From Microbacterium arborescens (lineage in GTDB: Bacteria; Actinomycetota; Actinomycetes; Actinomycetales; Microbacteriaceae): a stretch of 64,000 nucleotides of DNA. This document shows positions 51,315 to 59,838 of this stretch, piece by piece. The position numbers and the translations under genes are program-made. The notes below the pieces were generated by a model that was not told the DNA's origin, made no database searches, and saw only the letters and a program-made list of their open reading frames with translations. The stretch is from positions 1 through 64,000 of the forward strand of contig QNUV01000099.1 in NCBI GenBank assembly GCA_003339645.1, read 5' to 3'. The stretch's first letter is position 1, and each line of letters starts with the position of its first letter.

Positions 51315-52148
51315 TCAGAGGATGGGCTTGCCTCCCGTGACCGCCAGACGCGCGCCCGAGATGTACGACGCCTCGTCGGATGCGAGCAGCACGTACGCCG
51401 GAGCGAGCTCGGCGGGCTGGCCGGCCCGTCCGAGGGGTGTCTGCTCGCCGAAGCTCTCCACCGCGTCGGGCGGCAGCGTGGCCGGGATCAGCGGGGTCCA
51501 GATGGGTCCCGGGGCGACGCTGTTGGCGCGGATGCCGCGCTCACCGAGCATCTGCGCGAGCGAGGCGGTGATGCTCGCGATGGCGGCCTTCGTCGCGGCG
51601 TACGGCAGCAGGTTCGGCGAGGGCTGATCGGACTGCACGGAGCTCGAGCCGATGATCGACGATCCCGGCCCCATGTGCGGCAGCGCCGCCTTCACCAGGT
51701 GGAAGTACGCGTCGACGTTCGTCGCCCACGTGAAGTCCCACTCCTCGTCGGGGATCTCCTCGAGGGTCTCGCGGTTCATCTGGAACGCGGCGTTGCTGAC
51801 CAGGATGTCGATCCCCCCGAGCTCCTCGACGGTGCGCCGGACGACCTCGCGGCAGTGCGCCGGGTCGGAGATGTCGCCGGGGATGAGAACGGCGCGACGG
51901 CCCGCATCCTCGACGAAGCGCTTGGCCTCTTCGGCATCCTCGTGCTCGTCGAGGTAGCTGATGGCGACATCCGCTCCCTCGCGGGCGTAGGCGAGCGCCA
52001 CCGCCTTGCCGATGCCGCTGTCGCCACCGGTGATGAGGGCGCGCTTTCCGGTGAGCTTTCCGGAGCCGCGGTAGGTCTCTTCGCCGTAGTCGGGCTTCGG
52101 CACCATCTCCTGGTCGGTACCCGGGACGTTCTGCTGCTGGGGTTCCAT
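51315..52148 (-). CDS. SDR oxidoreductase, YhdG/GsiB-neighbourhood type
   Basis: A 277-aa short-chain dehydrogenase with the long polar N-terminal extension ('NVPGTDQEMVPKPDYGEETY') typical of the general-stress subgroup. The cofactor loop is ALITGGDSGIGKAVA, the NAG motif reads VSNAAF, and the catalytic Ser lies in SSIIGSSSV with Tyr and Lys in PYAATKAAI. ATG at 52148 has GAGAGG at good spacing; an ATG two codons upstream directly abuts that site. It lies in a stretch rich in stress-type genes. Confidence 0.9.
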   Translation of the reverse strand: MEPQQQNVPGTDQEMVPKPDYGEETYRGSGKLTGKRALITGGDSGIGKAVALAYAREGADVAISYLDEHEDAEEAKRFVEDAGRRAVLIPGDISDPAHCREVVRRTVEELGGIDILVSNAAFQMNRETLEEIPDEEWDFTWATNVDAYFHLVKAALPHMGPGSSIIGSSSVQSDQPSPNLLPYAATKAAIASITASLAQMLGERGIRANSVAPGPIWTPLIPATLPPDAVESFGEQTPLGRAGQPAELAPAYVLLASDEASYISGARLAVTGGKPIL

Positions 52149-52273
52149 GGTCATCCCTCTCTTTCGTCGAACGGTGAACGGTTGGTCTACCCGATCCCGA
52201 CTGGGCTCCGGATACACGGGGCTTGACACCCGGTCGCCCGATCCGGCATCGCGTCGCCCGGGCGACCGGCGCG

Positions 52274-53038
52274 TCAGTCGACGCCGCGGGAGCGGGCGAT
52301 CGACACGGCAGGCGCGATGCCGCCGTCCTCCCAGACGGCGCCGTGACCCGGAAGGACGAGGCGGGCGCCCGTCTCGGCGAGCCGGCTCAGCGAATCGAGC
52401 GCCTCGCGGCTGTGCGCGGTCGCGGCGCGGGCCACGACGCGCGGGCCGACGCGCCCCGTGTAGGGATCGAGGGTGACAAGGGCGTCACCGGTCAGCAGGA
52501 TGCCGCGGGACTCGAGAAGGAAGGCGCAGTGCCCATCGGTATGACCGGGCGTCGCGATCGGAAGGATGCCGCCGGCGAGCGGGATGGAATGTCCGGGCAC
52601 GATCGACGGATCGGTCCGCACGCCCTTAACGCCCAGCGCTCCCGCACTCACCATCCGGGCGAGGATCGGCATCGCCGCCGGATACCGGAACGGGTAGGGG
52701 AATCGCGGGGCTTCGTGCGCGTACCGGTACGGATGCCGCGCCAGCTCCTCGTCGCCCGGGTGGACGTCGGCCACGAGGTGGTGCTCGTCGGCGAGGCGCT
52801 CGCACATCCCCACGTGATCGAAGTGCCCGTGGGTGAGCAGAAGCATGTCGATGTCGGACGGGCGGGCGCCCACGGCCGCGAGGGCCTGCTCCAGGAGCGG
52901 CCACGTGCGCGGGAGTCCCGCGTCGATCAGGACGAGCCCGTCGTCGGAGGCGATGAGGTAAGCGTTCACGCCGCCGCGAGCGAGCTGGAACACGCCCTCG
53001 GCGACCTCGGACACCCGCGGTCGGTGATCGGTCGTCAT
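52274..53038 (-). CDS. MBL-fold metallo-hydrolase
   Basis: A 254-aa metallo-beta-lactamase-fold hydrolase with the canonical metal motif LLTHGHFDHVG, then IATPGHTDGHC, LLTGDALVTLD and VLPGHGAVW. It is similar to glyoxalase-II-like or lactonase-like hydrolases, and the substrate is not predictable. It is divergent from Mn catalase. Unlike the other MBL protein in the window (10332-11042), its HxHxDH motif is complete. Confidence 0.9.
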   Translation of the reverse strand: MTTDHRPRVSEVAEGVFQLARGGVNAYLIASDDGLVLIDAGLPRTWPLLEQALAAVGARPSDIDMLLLTHGHFDHVGMCERLADEHHLVADVHPGDEELARHPYRYAHEAPRFPYPFRYPAAMPILARMVSAGALGVKGVRTDPSIVPGHSIPLAGGILPIATPGHTDGHCAFLLESRGILLTGDALVTLDPYTGRVGPRVVARAATAHSREALDSLSRLAETGARLVLPGHGAVWEDGGIAPAVSIARSRGVD

Positions 53039-53244
53039 GATGCTCCCTCCGGTCCCGCACGATGATCCGCAGCCCCTCGGCGGAGCGCCCGGGGCTTGAC
53101 AGATCGGTCCGCGGGCACCCGCCGCGCGGGCGCGATGGTCGCACCGACCCCGGGACCAGTCAAGGCCCGTGGCTGTCTCGGAAAGGCAGACGTACGTTCG
53201 CGGCGCCGGCGCACTCGGCGCTCGGCCGATCCCCAGGAGGCGAG

Positions 53245-54117
53245 ATGTTCTTCCATCGACAGGAACTGCAATTCGAGGCCCGTCCGGAGAAGCCCGACGC
53301 GATCTTCGCGCGACGGATGCAGGAGGTGCTCGGCGGCCAGTACGGCGAGATCACCGTGGCGATGCAGTACGGGTTCCAAGCGTGGAACGCCCACATCCCG
53401 GGCAAGTACCGCGACCTGCTCTACGGCATCGGGGCCGAGGAGTTCGGCCACGTCGAGATGCTCGCGATCATGATCGCGCAGCTGCTCGAGAAGGCCCCGG
53501 CCGAGCAGTCCGAAGCCGCCGCGAAGTCCGACCCCGTCCTCGGCGCCGTCATCGGCGGCATGGACGTGCAGGCTGCGATCGTCGCCGGCGCGGGCGTGCG
53601 CCCGGTCGACTCGAACGGCAACCCGTGGCAGGGCTCGTACGTGACGGCCAGCGGCAACCTGCTCGCCGACTTCACCGCCAACGCGAACGCCGAGATGCAG
53701 GGGCGCCTGCAGGTCACGCGGATCTATCACATGACCGACGACAAGGGCGTGCGAGACATGCTCTCGTTCCTCTTGGCGCGCGACACGATGCACCAGAACC
53801 AGTGGATCCGGGCCGCCCAGGAGCTGCGCGAAGAGGGTGTGGAGGACATCCCCGTGCCGTCGAACTTCCCGCTCTCGAACGAGGCGCGCGAGCACGCCTA
53901 CAAGTACATCAACTTCTCGGACGGTGCCGCAGCCGCCGAGGGTTCGTGGGCCTCGGGACCCACCCCCGACGGCAAGGGCGAGTTCACCTACCTCGACGGG
54001 CCCGACACCTCGGTTCCCATGCCGCCGCCCACGCAGCCGGACCCCCGTTTCTACGGCACCGACGCGAAGCCGAACATCATCGACAAGGCCGAGGGCGTCA
54101 TCCGCGACAAGCTCTGA
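53245..54117 (+). CDS. Manganese (non-haem) catalase
   Basis: A 290-aa Mn catalase that dismutates H2O2 at a dimanganese centre. Glu and His ligands are visible in 'QVLGG'-type N-terminal helices as 'MQEVLGGQYGEITVAMQYGF', then GIGAEEFGHVEMLAIM, and 'RIYHMTDDKGVRDMLSFLLA' with RDTMHQNQW. The C-terminal tail is Pro/Gly-rich. CAGGAGG is 6 nt before the ATG. A long upstream gap and a strong terminator mark it as its own unit. Confidence 0.93.
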   Translation: MFFHRQELQFEARPEKPDAIFARRMQEVLGGQYGEITVAMQYGFQAWNAHIPGKYRDLLYGIGAEEFGHVEMLAIMIAQLLEKAPAEQSEAAAKSDPVLGAVIGGMDVQAAIVAGAGVRPVDSNGNPWQGSYVTASGNLLADFTANANAEMQGRLQVTRIYHMTDDKGVRDMLSFLLARDTMHQNQWIRAAQELREEGVEDIPVPSNFPLSNEAREHAYKYINFSDGAAAAEGSWASGPTPDGKGEFTYLDGPDTSVPMPPPTQPDPRFYGTDAKPNIIDKAEGVIRDKL

Positions 54118-54123
54118 CCCCGA

Positions 54124-54156
54124 GGGGCACGGCCGCGGGCGACGCGGCCGTGCCCC
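54124..54156 (+). terminator. Terminator of the Mn catalase gene
   Basis: A 14-bp perfect stem (54124-54137 with 54143-54156), 5-nt loop, 6 bp after the stop. Confidence 0.8.
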
Positions 54157-54230
54157 GATGCAAGGGATCTCGCCCGACACCCCGGCCGGAACGGCATCCG
54201 ATCGGGGTGTCGGCAACGATCCCTTGCATC
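54157..54230. repeat. Nested extragenic palindrome, family B copy 2
   Basis: A 74-nt element with perfect 13-bp outer arms (54157-54169, 54218-54230) identical to copy 1 at 24129-24202. Its inner 11-bp stem is 54174-54184 with 54203-54213. The inner blocks CCGACA and CGGCATCCG are shared with copy 1. Confidence 0.8.
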
Positions 54231-54261
54231 GACGCGCAGCTCAGAGCGGCCGGGAGCGGGC

Positions 54262-54468
54262 TCAGTCGGCGGTGAAGCCGGCGAGCTTATGGGTGCCGTC
54301 GCAGAACGGCTTGATCGCGCTCACCCCGCAGCGGCAGAGCGCCACCGTGCGGCGGGTGCGCGGAATCGGGTTGCCCGCGTCGTCGAGCAGCTCGACGTCG
54401 CCCCGCACGAGCAGCGGCCCGTCGGGGCAGGCGGTGATGGTCACGGATGCACCCTGGTGCTCGCTCAT
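54262..54468 (-). CDS. CDGSH iron-sulfur domain protein
   Basis: A 68-aa protein carrying one CDGSH 2Fe-2S site: Cys45, Cys47, Cys56 and His60 in CRCGVSAIKPFCDGTH. The N-terminal part forms the small beta cap ('ITACPDGPLLVRGDVELLDD'). Such proteins are redox-active or pH-labile cluster carriers. Its ATG overlaps the glycosyltransferase stop by 4 nt, so it belongs to the operon of a haem-oxygenase-like diiron enzyme and a glycosyltransferase and may supply electrons. Confidence 0.92.
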   Translation of the reverse strand: MSEHQGASVTITACPDGPLLVRGDVELLDDAGNPIPRTRRTVALCRCGVSAIKPFCDGTHKLAGFTAD

Positions 54469-55418
54469 CGTCTCTCCTTCTTCCTCAGTGTCCTCATGCT
54501 GTTCGCCGCTCGCCGCAGCCGCGTGCCGCGGTAGCGCACCCCGCCGCGCAGCCGCAGCGACAGCGCTACCCAGCTCGCCAGACCCCGCTCGATGACCCAC
54601 GGCACCGCCCACAGGGCATCCGTCCGCTCGAAGACCCCACGTCCGCCGTCACGGCGGCGCCCTGCCTCGGCGGCGACGATGACCGCTGTCCCGGCGAGCG
54701 CCAGGGCAACCGGCCGGCGGCGCAGCGCGAGGATGAGGGGAACCACCGCCAGCTCCAGCGCGAGGCGAGCCGGCTGCGCGAGGCTGTCGTACGCCTGACG
54801 CACGCGCTGTTCCCGGAAACGGCCTGCCGTCGCGGGCCGGCGGGCGACGAAGATGTCGCGCGCGATGCGACGGCGGCCGCCACGGGCGATGATCGAGCGC
54901 TCGAGCTCGAGGTTCTCGAAGAGGACGTCGGTGTCGTAGCCGGGGCGAGCGAGGCCGGTCCGTACCGCGACGGTGCCCGAGAAGTCGCCTCCGAAGGCGC
55001 GGTTGACGAGGGTGCGGCCGGTGTCCCAGCGGGCGTGCCACGGCCGGGGCCGCAGCCAGACGTTCTGCGGCCGCACGATGTCGGCATCCGACAGCGCTGC
55101 GACGACCTGCTGCAGGGAGCCGTCGTCGTACCGGACGTCGTCGTCAGCGATGACCGTGAGCGGATGCCGGGCGAGGACGAGCCCCGTCATCGCTCCGCGC
55201 GCTTTTCCGTTGCGACCCGGCACCGACGGCGGCACCACTCGCGCGGGCGCCCAGTCACGACGGTGCGCGGCGAACAGGTGCGCGGGCGAGTCGTCGACGA
55301 CGGTGACGTCGACGCGGCGGGTGAGCCAGGTGAGGTACTCCCCCAGCTCGGCCGCGTCGGACCGATGGGCTTGGTCATCCCAGCGCAGCGGCAGAACGTA
55401 CTCGACGTCGTCGCGCAT
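54465..55418 (-). CDS. GT2-type glycosyltransferase
   Basis: A 317-aa family-2-like glycosyltransferase. DXD-type metal binding is seen in LTVIADDDVRYDD near residue 90. 'GYDTDVLFENLELERSIIAR' holds the acceptor-side acidic residues, and a C-terminal hydrophobic helix ('LALELAVVPLILALRRRPVA') may anchor it to the membrane. The start ATG overlaps the stop of the upstream diiron-type enzyme by 1 nt (TGATG), and its own stop overlaps the CDGSH gene. The acceptor is unknown. Confidence 0.8.
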   Translation of the reverse strand: MRDDVEYVLPLRWDDQAHRSDAAELGEYLTWLTRRVDVTVVDDSPAHLFAAHRRDWAPARVVPPSVPGRNGKARGAMTGLVLARHPLTVIADDDVRYDDGSLQQVVAALSDADIVRPQNVWLRPRPWHARWDTGRTLVNRAFGGDFSGTVAVRTGLARPGYDTDVLFENLELERSIIARGGRRRIARDIFVARRPATAGRFREQRVRQAYDSLAQPARLALELAVVPLILALRRRPVALALAGTAVIVAAEAGRRRDGGRGVFERTDALWAVPWVIERGLASWVALSLRLRGGVRYRGTRLRRAANSMRTLRKKERR

Positions 55419-56500
55419 CACGCCGTGAGGTCGGGAAGGACGCCGCCGCGAAGCGCGCTCCGCTCCTCCTCCCAGGCAGCGAGCACGTGGTCGCCGACCA
55501 TGTCGTCGAGGACGAGGCAGGCCCGAGCGCCGAAGAGGATGTCGGGCAGCAGTTCCGGCTCGTCCTCGGCGAGGGAACCCGCGAGGTCGCGACCCGCGAT
55601 CTGCTCGTGCACGGCGTCGGCCTCGACGTGCTCGTCGAAGTACCACGTGACGTCGGAGCCGAACCCGAGCCGCCGGAAGCCGTCGCCGTACGAGCGGTTG
55701 GGGATCGACGAGGTCATCTCGAACGCCGCGAGGTGCCCCACGATCGCCCCGCGGAGGCGCCGGTGCAGTCCGAACAGCGACATCGCGTTATGGCTGGCCA
55801 GGACGACGGCGGGCACGGCGTCGATGTACGCGCCATAGGTGTCATCGAGACCGGCGCCGCGGACGGTCTGGGCGAAGATCGTCGCGTGCACGCGGGCCGG
55901 GTCACCGCCGCCGTACTCGTCCGACTGGATCTCGACGAGGGCGGCCTTCGACCGGCCCCGCAGTCGCGGGATCGCCCACGAGTGCGGGTCTGCTTCGCGC
56001 AGCGTGTAGACGGTGCGGAGGATGAGGAACTCACGCAACTGCTCGAGAGAGGCCTTCTTCGCGACGAAGCGCGCCATGCCCGGTCCCGCGGTCGGGGCAG
56101 TCAGGTCGAACAGCCAGCGTGCGACGGCGTCCCGTTCCGCCTCGGGCGGGTCGGCGATCTCGGCCGCGGCGCGCAGGGCCCCCTCGAAAGCGCGCTCGAT
56201 GCGCCCTCTTGCGGCGATGAGCGACGGCTCCCATTCCCACGAGGCGTCCAGCCCCGGCAGCGAGCCGTAATGGACGGCATACATGAGGAACAGGGAGAGC
56301 TGCAGGTCGTCGTCGCACAGGATGTCGGGCGTCTCGGCGAGCGCGCGCCCCACGAGCTCGGGAGCGTCGATCGGCAGACCACTCGTCGCCGGGGCGATGA
56401 GCGCCCGCTGGAGCATCGCGCTCACGGGCCCCCGGGCACCGAACGGCAGGGGATCGGCGCCGCCGAGGTCGAAGGGGATGGTCTCGATGGTGATGCTCAT
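55418..56500 (-). CDS. Iron-containing redox enzyme, haem-oxygenase-like diiron type
   Basis: A 360-aa member of the Haem_oxygenas_2 / HDO superfamily, helical non-haem diiron oxidases or oxygenases often found in biosynthetic clusters. Likely metal ligands lie in 'EIQSDEYGGGDPARVHATIF' (Glu, His), 'VGHLAAFEMTSSIPNRSY' (His, Glu) and 'YFDEHVEADAVHEQI' (Asp, His, Glu, His). ATG at 56500 is followed by a normal N-terminus. It is first in a one-directional trio with GT2 and CDGSH genes. The product is unknown. Confidence 0.85.
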   Translation of the reverse strand: MSITIETIPFDLGGADPLPFGARGPVSAMLQRALIAPATSGLPIDAPELVGRALAETPDILCDDDLQLSLFLMYAVHYGSLPGLDASWEWEPSLIAARGRIERAFEGALRAAAEIADPPEAERDAVARWLFDLTAPTAGPGMARFVAKKASLEQLREFLILRTVYTLREADPHSWAIPRLRGRSKAALVEIQSDEYGGGDPARVHATIFAQTVRGAGLDDTYGAYIDAVPAVVLASHNAMSLFGLHRRLRGAIVGHLAAFEMTSSIPNRSYGDGFRRLGFGSDVTWYFDEHVEADAVHEQIAGRDLAGSLAEDEPELLPDILFGARACLVLDDMVGDHVLAAWEEERSALRGGVLPDLTA

Positions 56501-56714
56501 GGGGCTCCTCGGGGGTGACAGCGGCGACCGTACGTGGCCTGCGCGGCGTCCTTCGAGCGGGTTGACCCGTGCGATCTCGGTGTGCAAGCGGCGCCTCCGT
56601 TGCGGCGTGACGCGCGCGGGCGGTAGCGCGTCGACGTCAGCTCGTCCAGCCCGTGGGCGGCAGGCGCGGTCGCGCGCAGTGTGACGGGCACGAACCCCGG
56701 CAGAGAGGCGATCG

Positions 56715-57863
56715 ATGAAAGCCATGACCTACCGCGGACCGTACAAGGTCCGCGTGGAAGAGAAGCCCGATCCGAGGATCGAGCACCCGCACGACGCGAT
56801 CGTGCGGGTGACGCTCGCCGCGATCTGCGGATCGGACCTGCACCTCTACCACGGCATGATGCCCGACACCCGGATCGGTCACACGTTCGGCCACGAGTTC
56901 ATCGGCGTGGTCGAGCAGCTCGGCGGCGCCGTGACGAACCTCGCTGTGGGCGACCGCGTGATGGTGCCGTTCAACATCTTCTGCGGCTCGTGCTACTTCT
57001 GCGCGCGCGGGCTGTTCTCGAACTGCCACAACGTCAACGCGAATGCGACGGCGGTCGGCGGCATCTACGGCTACTCGCACACGGCGGGCGGCTACGACGG
57101 CGGTCAGGCCGAGCGCGTGCGCGTTCCCTTCGCCGACGTCGGCCCCACCGTCATTCCCGACTGGATGTCGGATGAGGACGCGCTCCTGCTCACCGACGCC
57201 TATTCGACGGGCTACTTCGGCGCCCAGCTGGGAAGCATCGTCGAGGGCGACACCGTCATGGTGCTCGGCGCCGGGCCGGTCGGCCTCGCTGCGGCGCAGT
57301 CGGCCTGGCTGATGGGTGCGGGGCGGGTCATCTCGTTCGACCACCTCGACTATCGGCTGACGAAGGCTCGTGAGTTCGCGCACGCGGAGACGGTGAACAT
57401 CTCCGAGCACCGCGACGTCGTCGTCGAGATGAAGCGGATGACCGACTACCTCGGTGCCGACGTCGTCATCGATGCCGTGGGTGCCGAGGCGGACGGCAAC
57501 GTCACCCAGCACGTCACCTCGGCGAAGCTCAAGCTGCAGGGCGGCTCGCCCGTCGCCCTGAACTGGGCCATCGACGGAGCACGCAAGGGCGGATCGGTCT
57601 CGGTGATCGGCGCGTACGGTCCGCTGTTCAGCGCGGTGAAGTTCGGCGACGCCCTCAACAAGGGCCTCACGCTGCGGATGAATCAAGCACCGGTGAAACG
57701 GCAGTGGCCGCGCCTGTTCGAGCACATCCGCGCGGGATACATCTCGCCGAGCGACCTGATCACCCACCGCATCCCTCTCGAGCACATCGCCGAGGGGTAC
57801 CACATGTTCTCATCCAAGCTCGACGACTGCGTGAAGACCGTCGTCGTCCCCTCGGAAGGCTGA
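56715..57863 (+). CDS. Zinc-dependent alcohol dehydrogenase, formaldehyde-dehydrogenase-like
   Basis: A 382-aa medium-chain dehydrogenase. Catalytic zinc ligands lie in CGSDLHLYHG (Cys, His) and the GHEFIGVVE segment. Structural zinc Cys residues are in 'NIFCGSCYFCARGLFSNCHN'. The NAD-binding loop is VMVLGAGPVGLAAA. The long insertion after the Rossmann domain and the 'HTAGGYDGGQAERVRVPFAD' block match the glutathione-independent formaldehyde-dehydrogenase-like branch. It is divergent from the diiron-type enzyme. Confidence 0.9.
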   Translation: MKAMTYRGPYKVRVEEKPDPRIEHPHDAIVRVTLAAICGSDLHLYHGMMPDTRIGHTFGHEFIGVVEQLGGAVTNLAVGDRVMVPFNIFCGSCYFCARGLFSNCHNVNANATAVGGIYGYSHTAGGYDGGQAERVRVPFADVGPTVIPDWMSDEDALLLTDAYSTGYFGAQLGSIVEGDTVMVLGAGPVGLAAAQSAWLMGAGRVISFDHLDYRLTKAREFAHAETVNISEHRDVVVEMKRMTDYLGADVVIDAVGAEADGNVTQHVTSAKLKLQGGSPVALNWAIDGARKGGSVSVIGAYGPLFSAVKFGDALNKGLTLRMNQAPVKRQWPRLFEHIRAGYISPSDLITHRIPLEHIAEGYHMFSSKLDDCVKTVVVPSEG

Positions 57864-57866
57864 CCC

Positions 57867-58457
57867 GTGAGCGCGAACTCCTCCGACGTCCCCACCCCGT
57901 ACACCCCGAACGTGCCCCGGCCGGCGCCCGATCGCGCGGCGTTGCGCGCCCGCATCCCCGGGTGGGGCGCCGACCTCGACCCGGCAGACCGTCCGTCCGG
58001 CAGCGTCGAGAGGATCGACGAGACTGCCGCCGATCGCGGAATGCCGCCGCGACAGGCCGACGACCCGGGCCGCGAGCGCTCGATCGAGCACGCGTTCCTC
58101 ACGCCCGTCTACGGCACGGCGCAACCGCTGCACGGCCTCTCTGGGCGAATCCGCCGGCTGGCCTATGCGCGTTTCAGCGAGGGCCGTGCCGCGCACTGGC
58201 TGCTGCTCGTCGCCGGTGATCGCGTCGAGGCCGTCGGCGCACATGTGCGCTCGTTGGCGACGGCTCGGCCCGACAACCCCATCACCGAGACCGGGGTTCT
58301 GAGTGAAGCCCGTCGGCATCCGATCCGGTCGCGGTTCGGCCGAGGACGGGTCGACCAACGGCACACCTGGCTCGATCCCCTCCTCGTCGCCGGGCCCTGG
58401 GTCCTCGCCGGGTGGGTCGTCATCCGTATCGTCGGACGGGCGTTCAGACGTCGCTAG
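57867..58457 (+). CDS. Hypothetical protein with C-terminal membrane segment
   Basis: A 196-aa protein of unknown family, 3 nt after the alcohol dehydrogenase. The N-terminal third is Pro/Arg/Asp-rich and probably disordered. The middle reads 'FSEGRAAHWLLLVAGDRVEA', and one hydrophobic helix ('LLVAGPWVLAGWVVIRIVG') lies near the C-terminus. GTG start. Its last 14 nt overlap the convergent SDR gene. Probably co-transcribed with the dehydrogenase, role unknown. Confidence 0.6.
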   Translation: MSANSSDVPTPYTPNVPRPAPDRAALRARIPGWGADLDPADRPSGSVERIDETAADRGMPPRQADDPGRERSIEHAFLTPVYGTAQPLHGLSGRIRRLAYARFSEGRAAHWLLLVAGDRVEAVGAHVRSLATARPDNPITETGVLSEARRHPIRSRFGRGRVDQRHTWLDPLLVAGPWVLAGWVVIRIVGRAFRRR

Positions 58458-59367
58458 GCCGATCGAGCGGGCGCGGGATCTCGGCAGCCGTCGCGGGGTC
58501 GTCGAGACTGTCGAGAACCGCTCCCGAGCTCGGCTCCGCCGCGGCGCCCCGCCGGAGGCAGGCCTGGACGAGATCGGAGGCGAGCCGGGTCGTCAGCCCC
58601 GGGGCGATGCGGTGGCCGAGCAGCGCCGCGCGCGCCTTCCACCCGACGGCGACGCACTCGCGACGGGAGACCGCCGACCGCAGGATCGCGTCGGCCACGA
58701 GCTCGGGTTCGTCCATCAGCGGCAGCCGCAGAGCGCGACCCGCGTGGTTGCCCGCGTGGCGCCAGAACGGTGTCCGAACGGCCCAGGGCAGCACCGCCAT
58801 CACCGTCACGCCCGTCGCACCGGCGAGCCGCAGCTCCTGTCGCAGGGCACGGGTGAGCGACAGCACGCCGGCCTTCGTGGCCGCGTACGACGCCTGATAC
58901 GCCAGCGGGACGACGCTCTCGACCGACGCGGTGCTCACGATGACGCCACTCCCCCGCGGCACGAAACGGCGGAGAGCGACGTGCACCCCGCGCACGGCAC
59001 CGGCGAGATTGGTGTCGACCACGCGGAGGTGCTCGTCGAGGGGCGCCTCCCAGAACGGGCCGATCGTGGCGACGCCCGCATTGCCGACCCAGACATCGAT
59101 CGGTCCGAACATCCGCTCCGCCTCGGTGGCGAGGCGTTCGAGGTCCTCGGTGCGGCCGGCGTCGCCCGGCACGACGTGAGCCTGACCGCCCCGGTCACGG
59201 ATACGTCGAGCGAGCTCGTCCAGCGCTTCGCCGCGCCGCGAGAACACGACGACCCGCGCGCCGGCCTCGCCCGCGCGTACGGCGACGGCGCGACCGATGC
59301 CGCTGGACGCGCCGACGACCACGATCGTCCGGCCGGTGAGATGGGGATGCGGAGTGGTCGCGCTCAT
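58444..59367 (-). CDS. SDR family oxidoreductase
   Basis: A 307-aa short-chain dehydrogenase. The cofactor loop is IVVVGASSGIGRAVA, followed by VWVGNAGVAT (NAG). The catalytic Ser is in 'SGVIVSTASVESVVPLA', with Tyr and Lys in QASYAATKAGV. The C-terminal extension (about 60 residues beyond the standard fold) is Arg-rich. NADP preference is likely from FSRRGEALDE, with Arg after the second strand. Substrate unknown. It lies in the same stress-like neighbourhood as the other SDR. Confidence 0.88.
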   Translation of the reverse strand: MSATTPHPHLTGRTIVVVGASSGIGRAVAVRAGEAGARVVVFSRRGEALDELARRIRDRGGQAHVVPGDAGRTEDLERLATEAERMFGPIDVWVGNAGVATIGPFWEAPLDEHLRVVDTNLAGAVRGVHVALRRFVPRGSGVIVSTASVESVVPLAYQASYAATKAGVLSLTRALRQELRLAGATGVTVMAVLPWAVRTPFWRHAGNHAGRALRLPLMDEPELVADAILRSAVSRRECVAVGWKARAALLGHRIAPGLTTRLASDLVQACLRRGAAAEPSSGAVLDSLDDPATAAEIPRPLDRPSDV

Positions 59368-59500
59368 CGACGCAGGATCGTCCCGGCGGTGCGGATGCCG
59401 AAGCCGGTTGCGTTCCCCGCGCGCACACGCTATTCCGCGTCGCGTCCTCCGGAGCCGGCGCGGGAACGACGACGTCGGTGGTGCTCCTGCCCCTCAGTGC

Positions 59501-59535
59501 TCCGGGAACAGAGCACCTTCCGGGAACAGAGCACC
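59501..59535. repeat. Short tandem repeat, 18-bp period
   Basis: A 17-base unit (59501-59517) is repeated after one base at 59519-59535 with no mismatch. GTGCTC (59497-59502) and GAGCAC (59511-59516) inside it form a hairpin. No gene in 59368-59561. Confidence 0.6.
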
Positions 59536-59561
59536 GCCGACGCCGATGACGACCGCAGCCG

Positions 59562-59696
59562 TCAGCGGTCGGTGCGGGCGTCCTCGGCAGCCTCTTCGGC
59601 CTCAGCGCCTTCTTCGGGCGACTCGGAACCGGCCGATGCCGCGTCGTCCGCGTCGTGCTGGTGCTCGTCGTCTCGTCCGTGGTGGTCGACGCTCAT
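59562..59696 (-). CDS. Small acidic protein
   Basis: A 44-aa, strongly acidic protein beginning MSVDHHGRDDEHQH, then Asp/Glu/Ala-rich to the end. GGAGAAGTGAC gives a good ribosome site before ATG 59696. The composition resembles disordered, small stress-associated acidic proteins, but nothing specific can be assigned. It lies between the DEAD-box gene and the SDR gene and is probably expressed on its own. Confidence 0.5.
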   Translation of the reverse strand: MSVDHHGRDDEHQHDADDAASAGSESPEEGAEAEEAAEDARTDR

Positions 59697-59838
59697 GTCA
59701 CTTCTCCGATCGGCTCGCGTGGCGTCCCGCGCTCGCGGGACACCTCCACTGTGCACGCCGGGCGGATGCCGCGAACCGGGCTTGCCCCGAAAGCGGATGC
59801 GTGCGAGACGTAGTCCGCTCTCGAGGGACGCCGGACTG

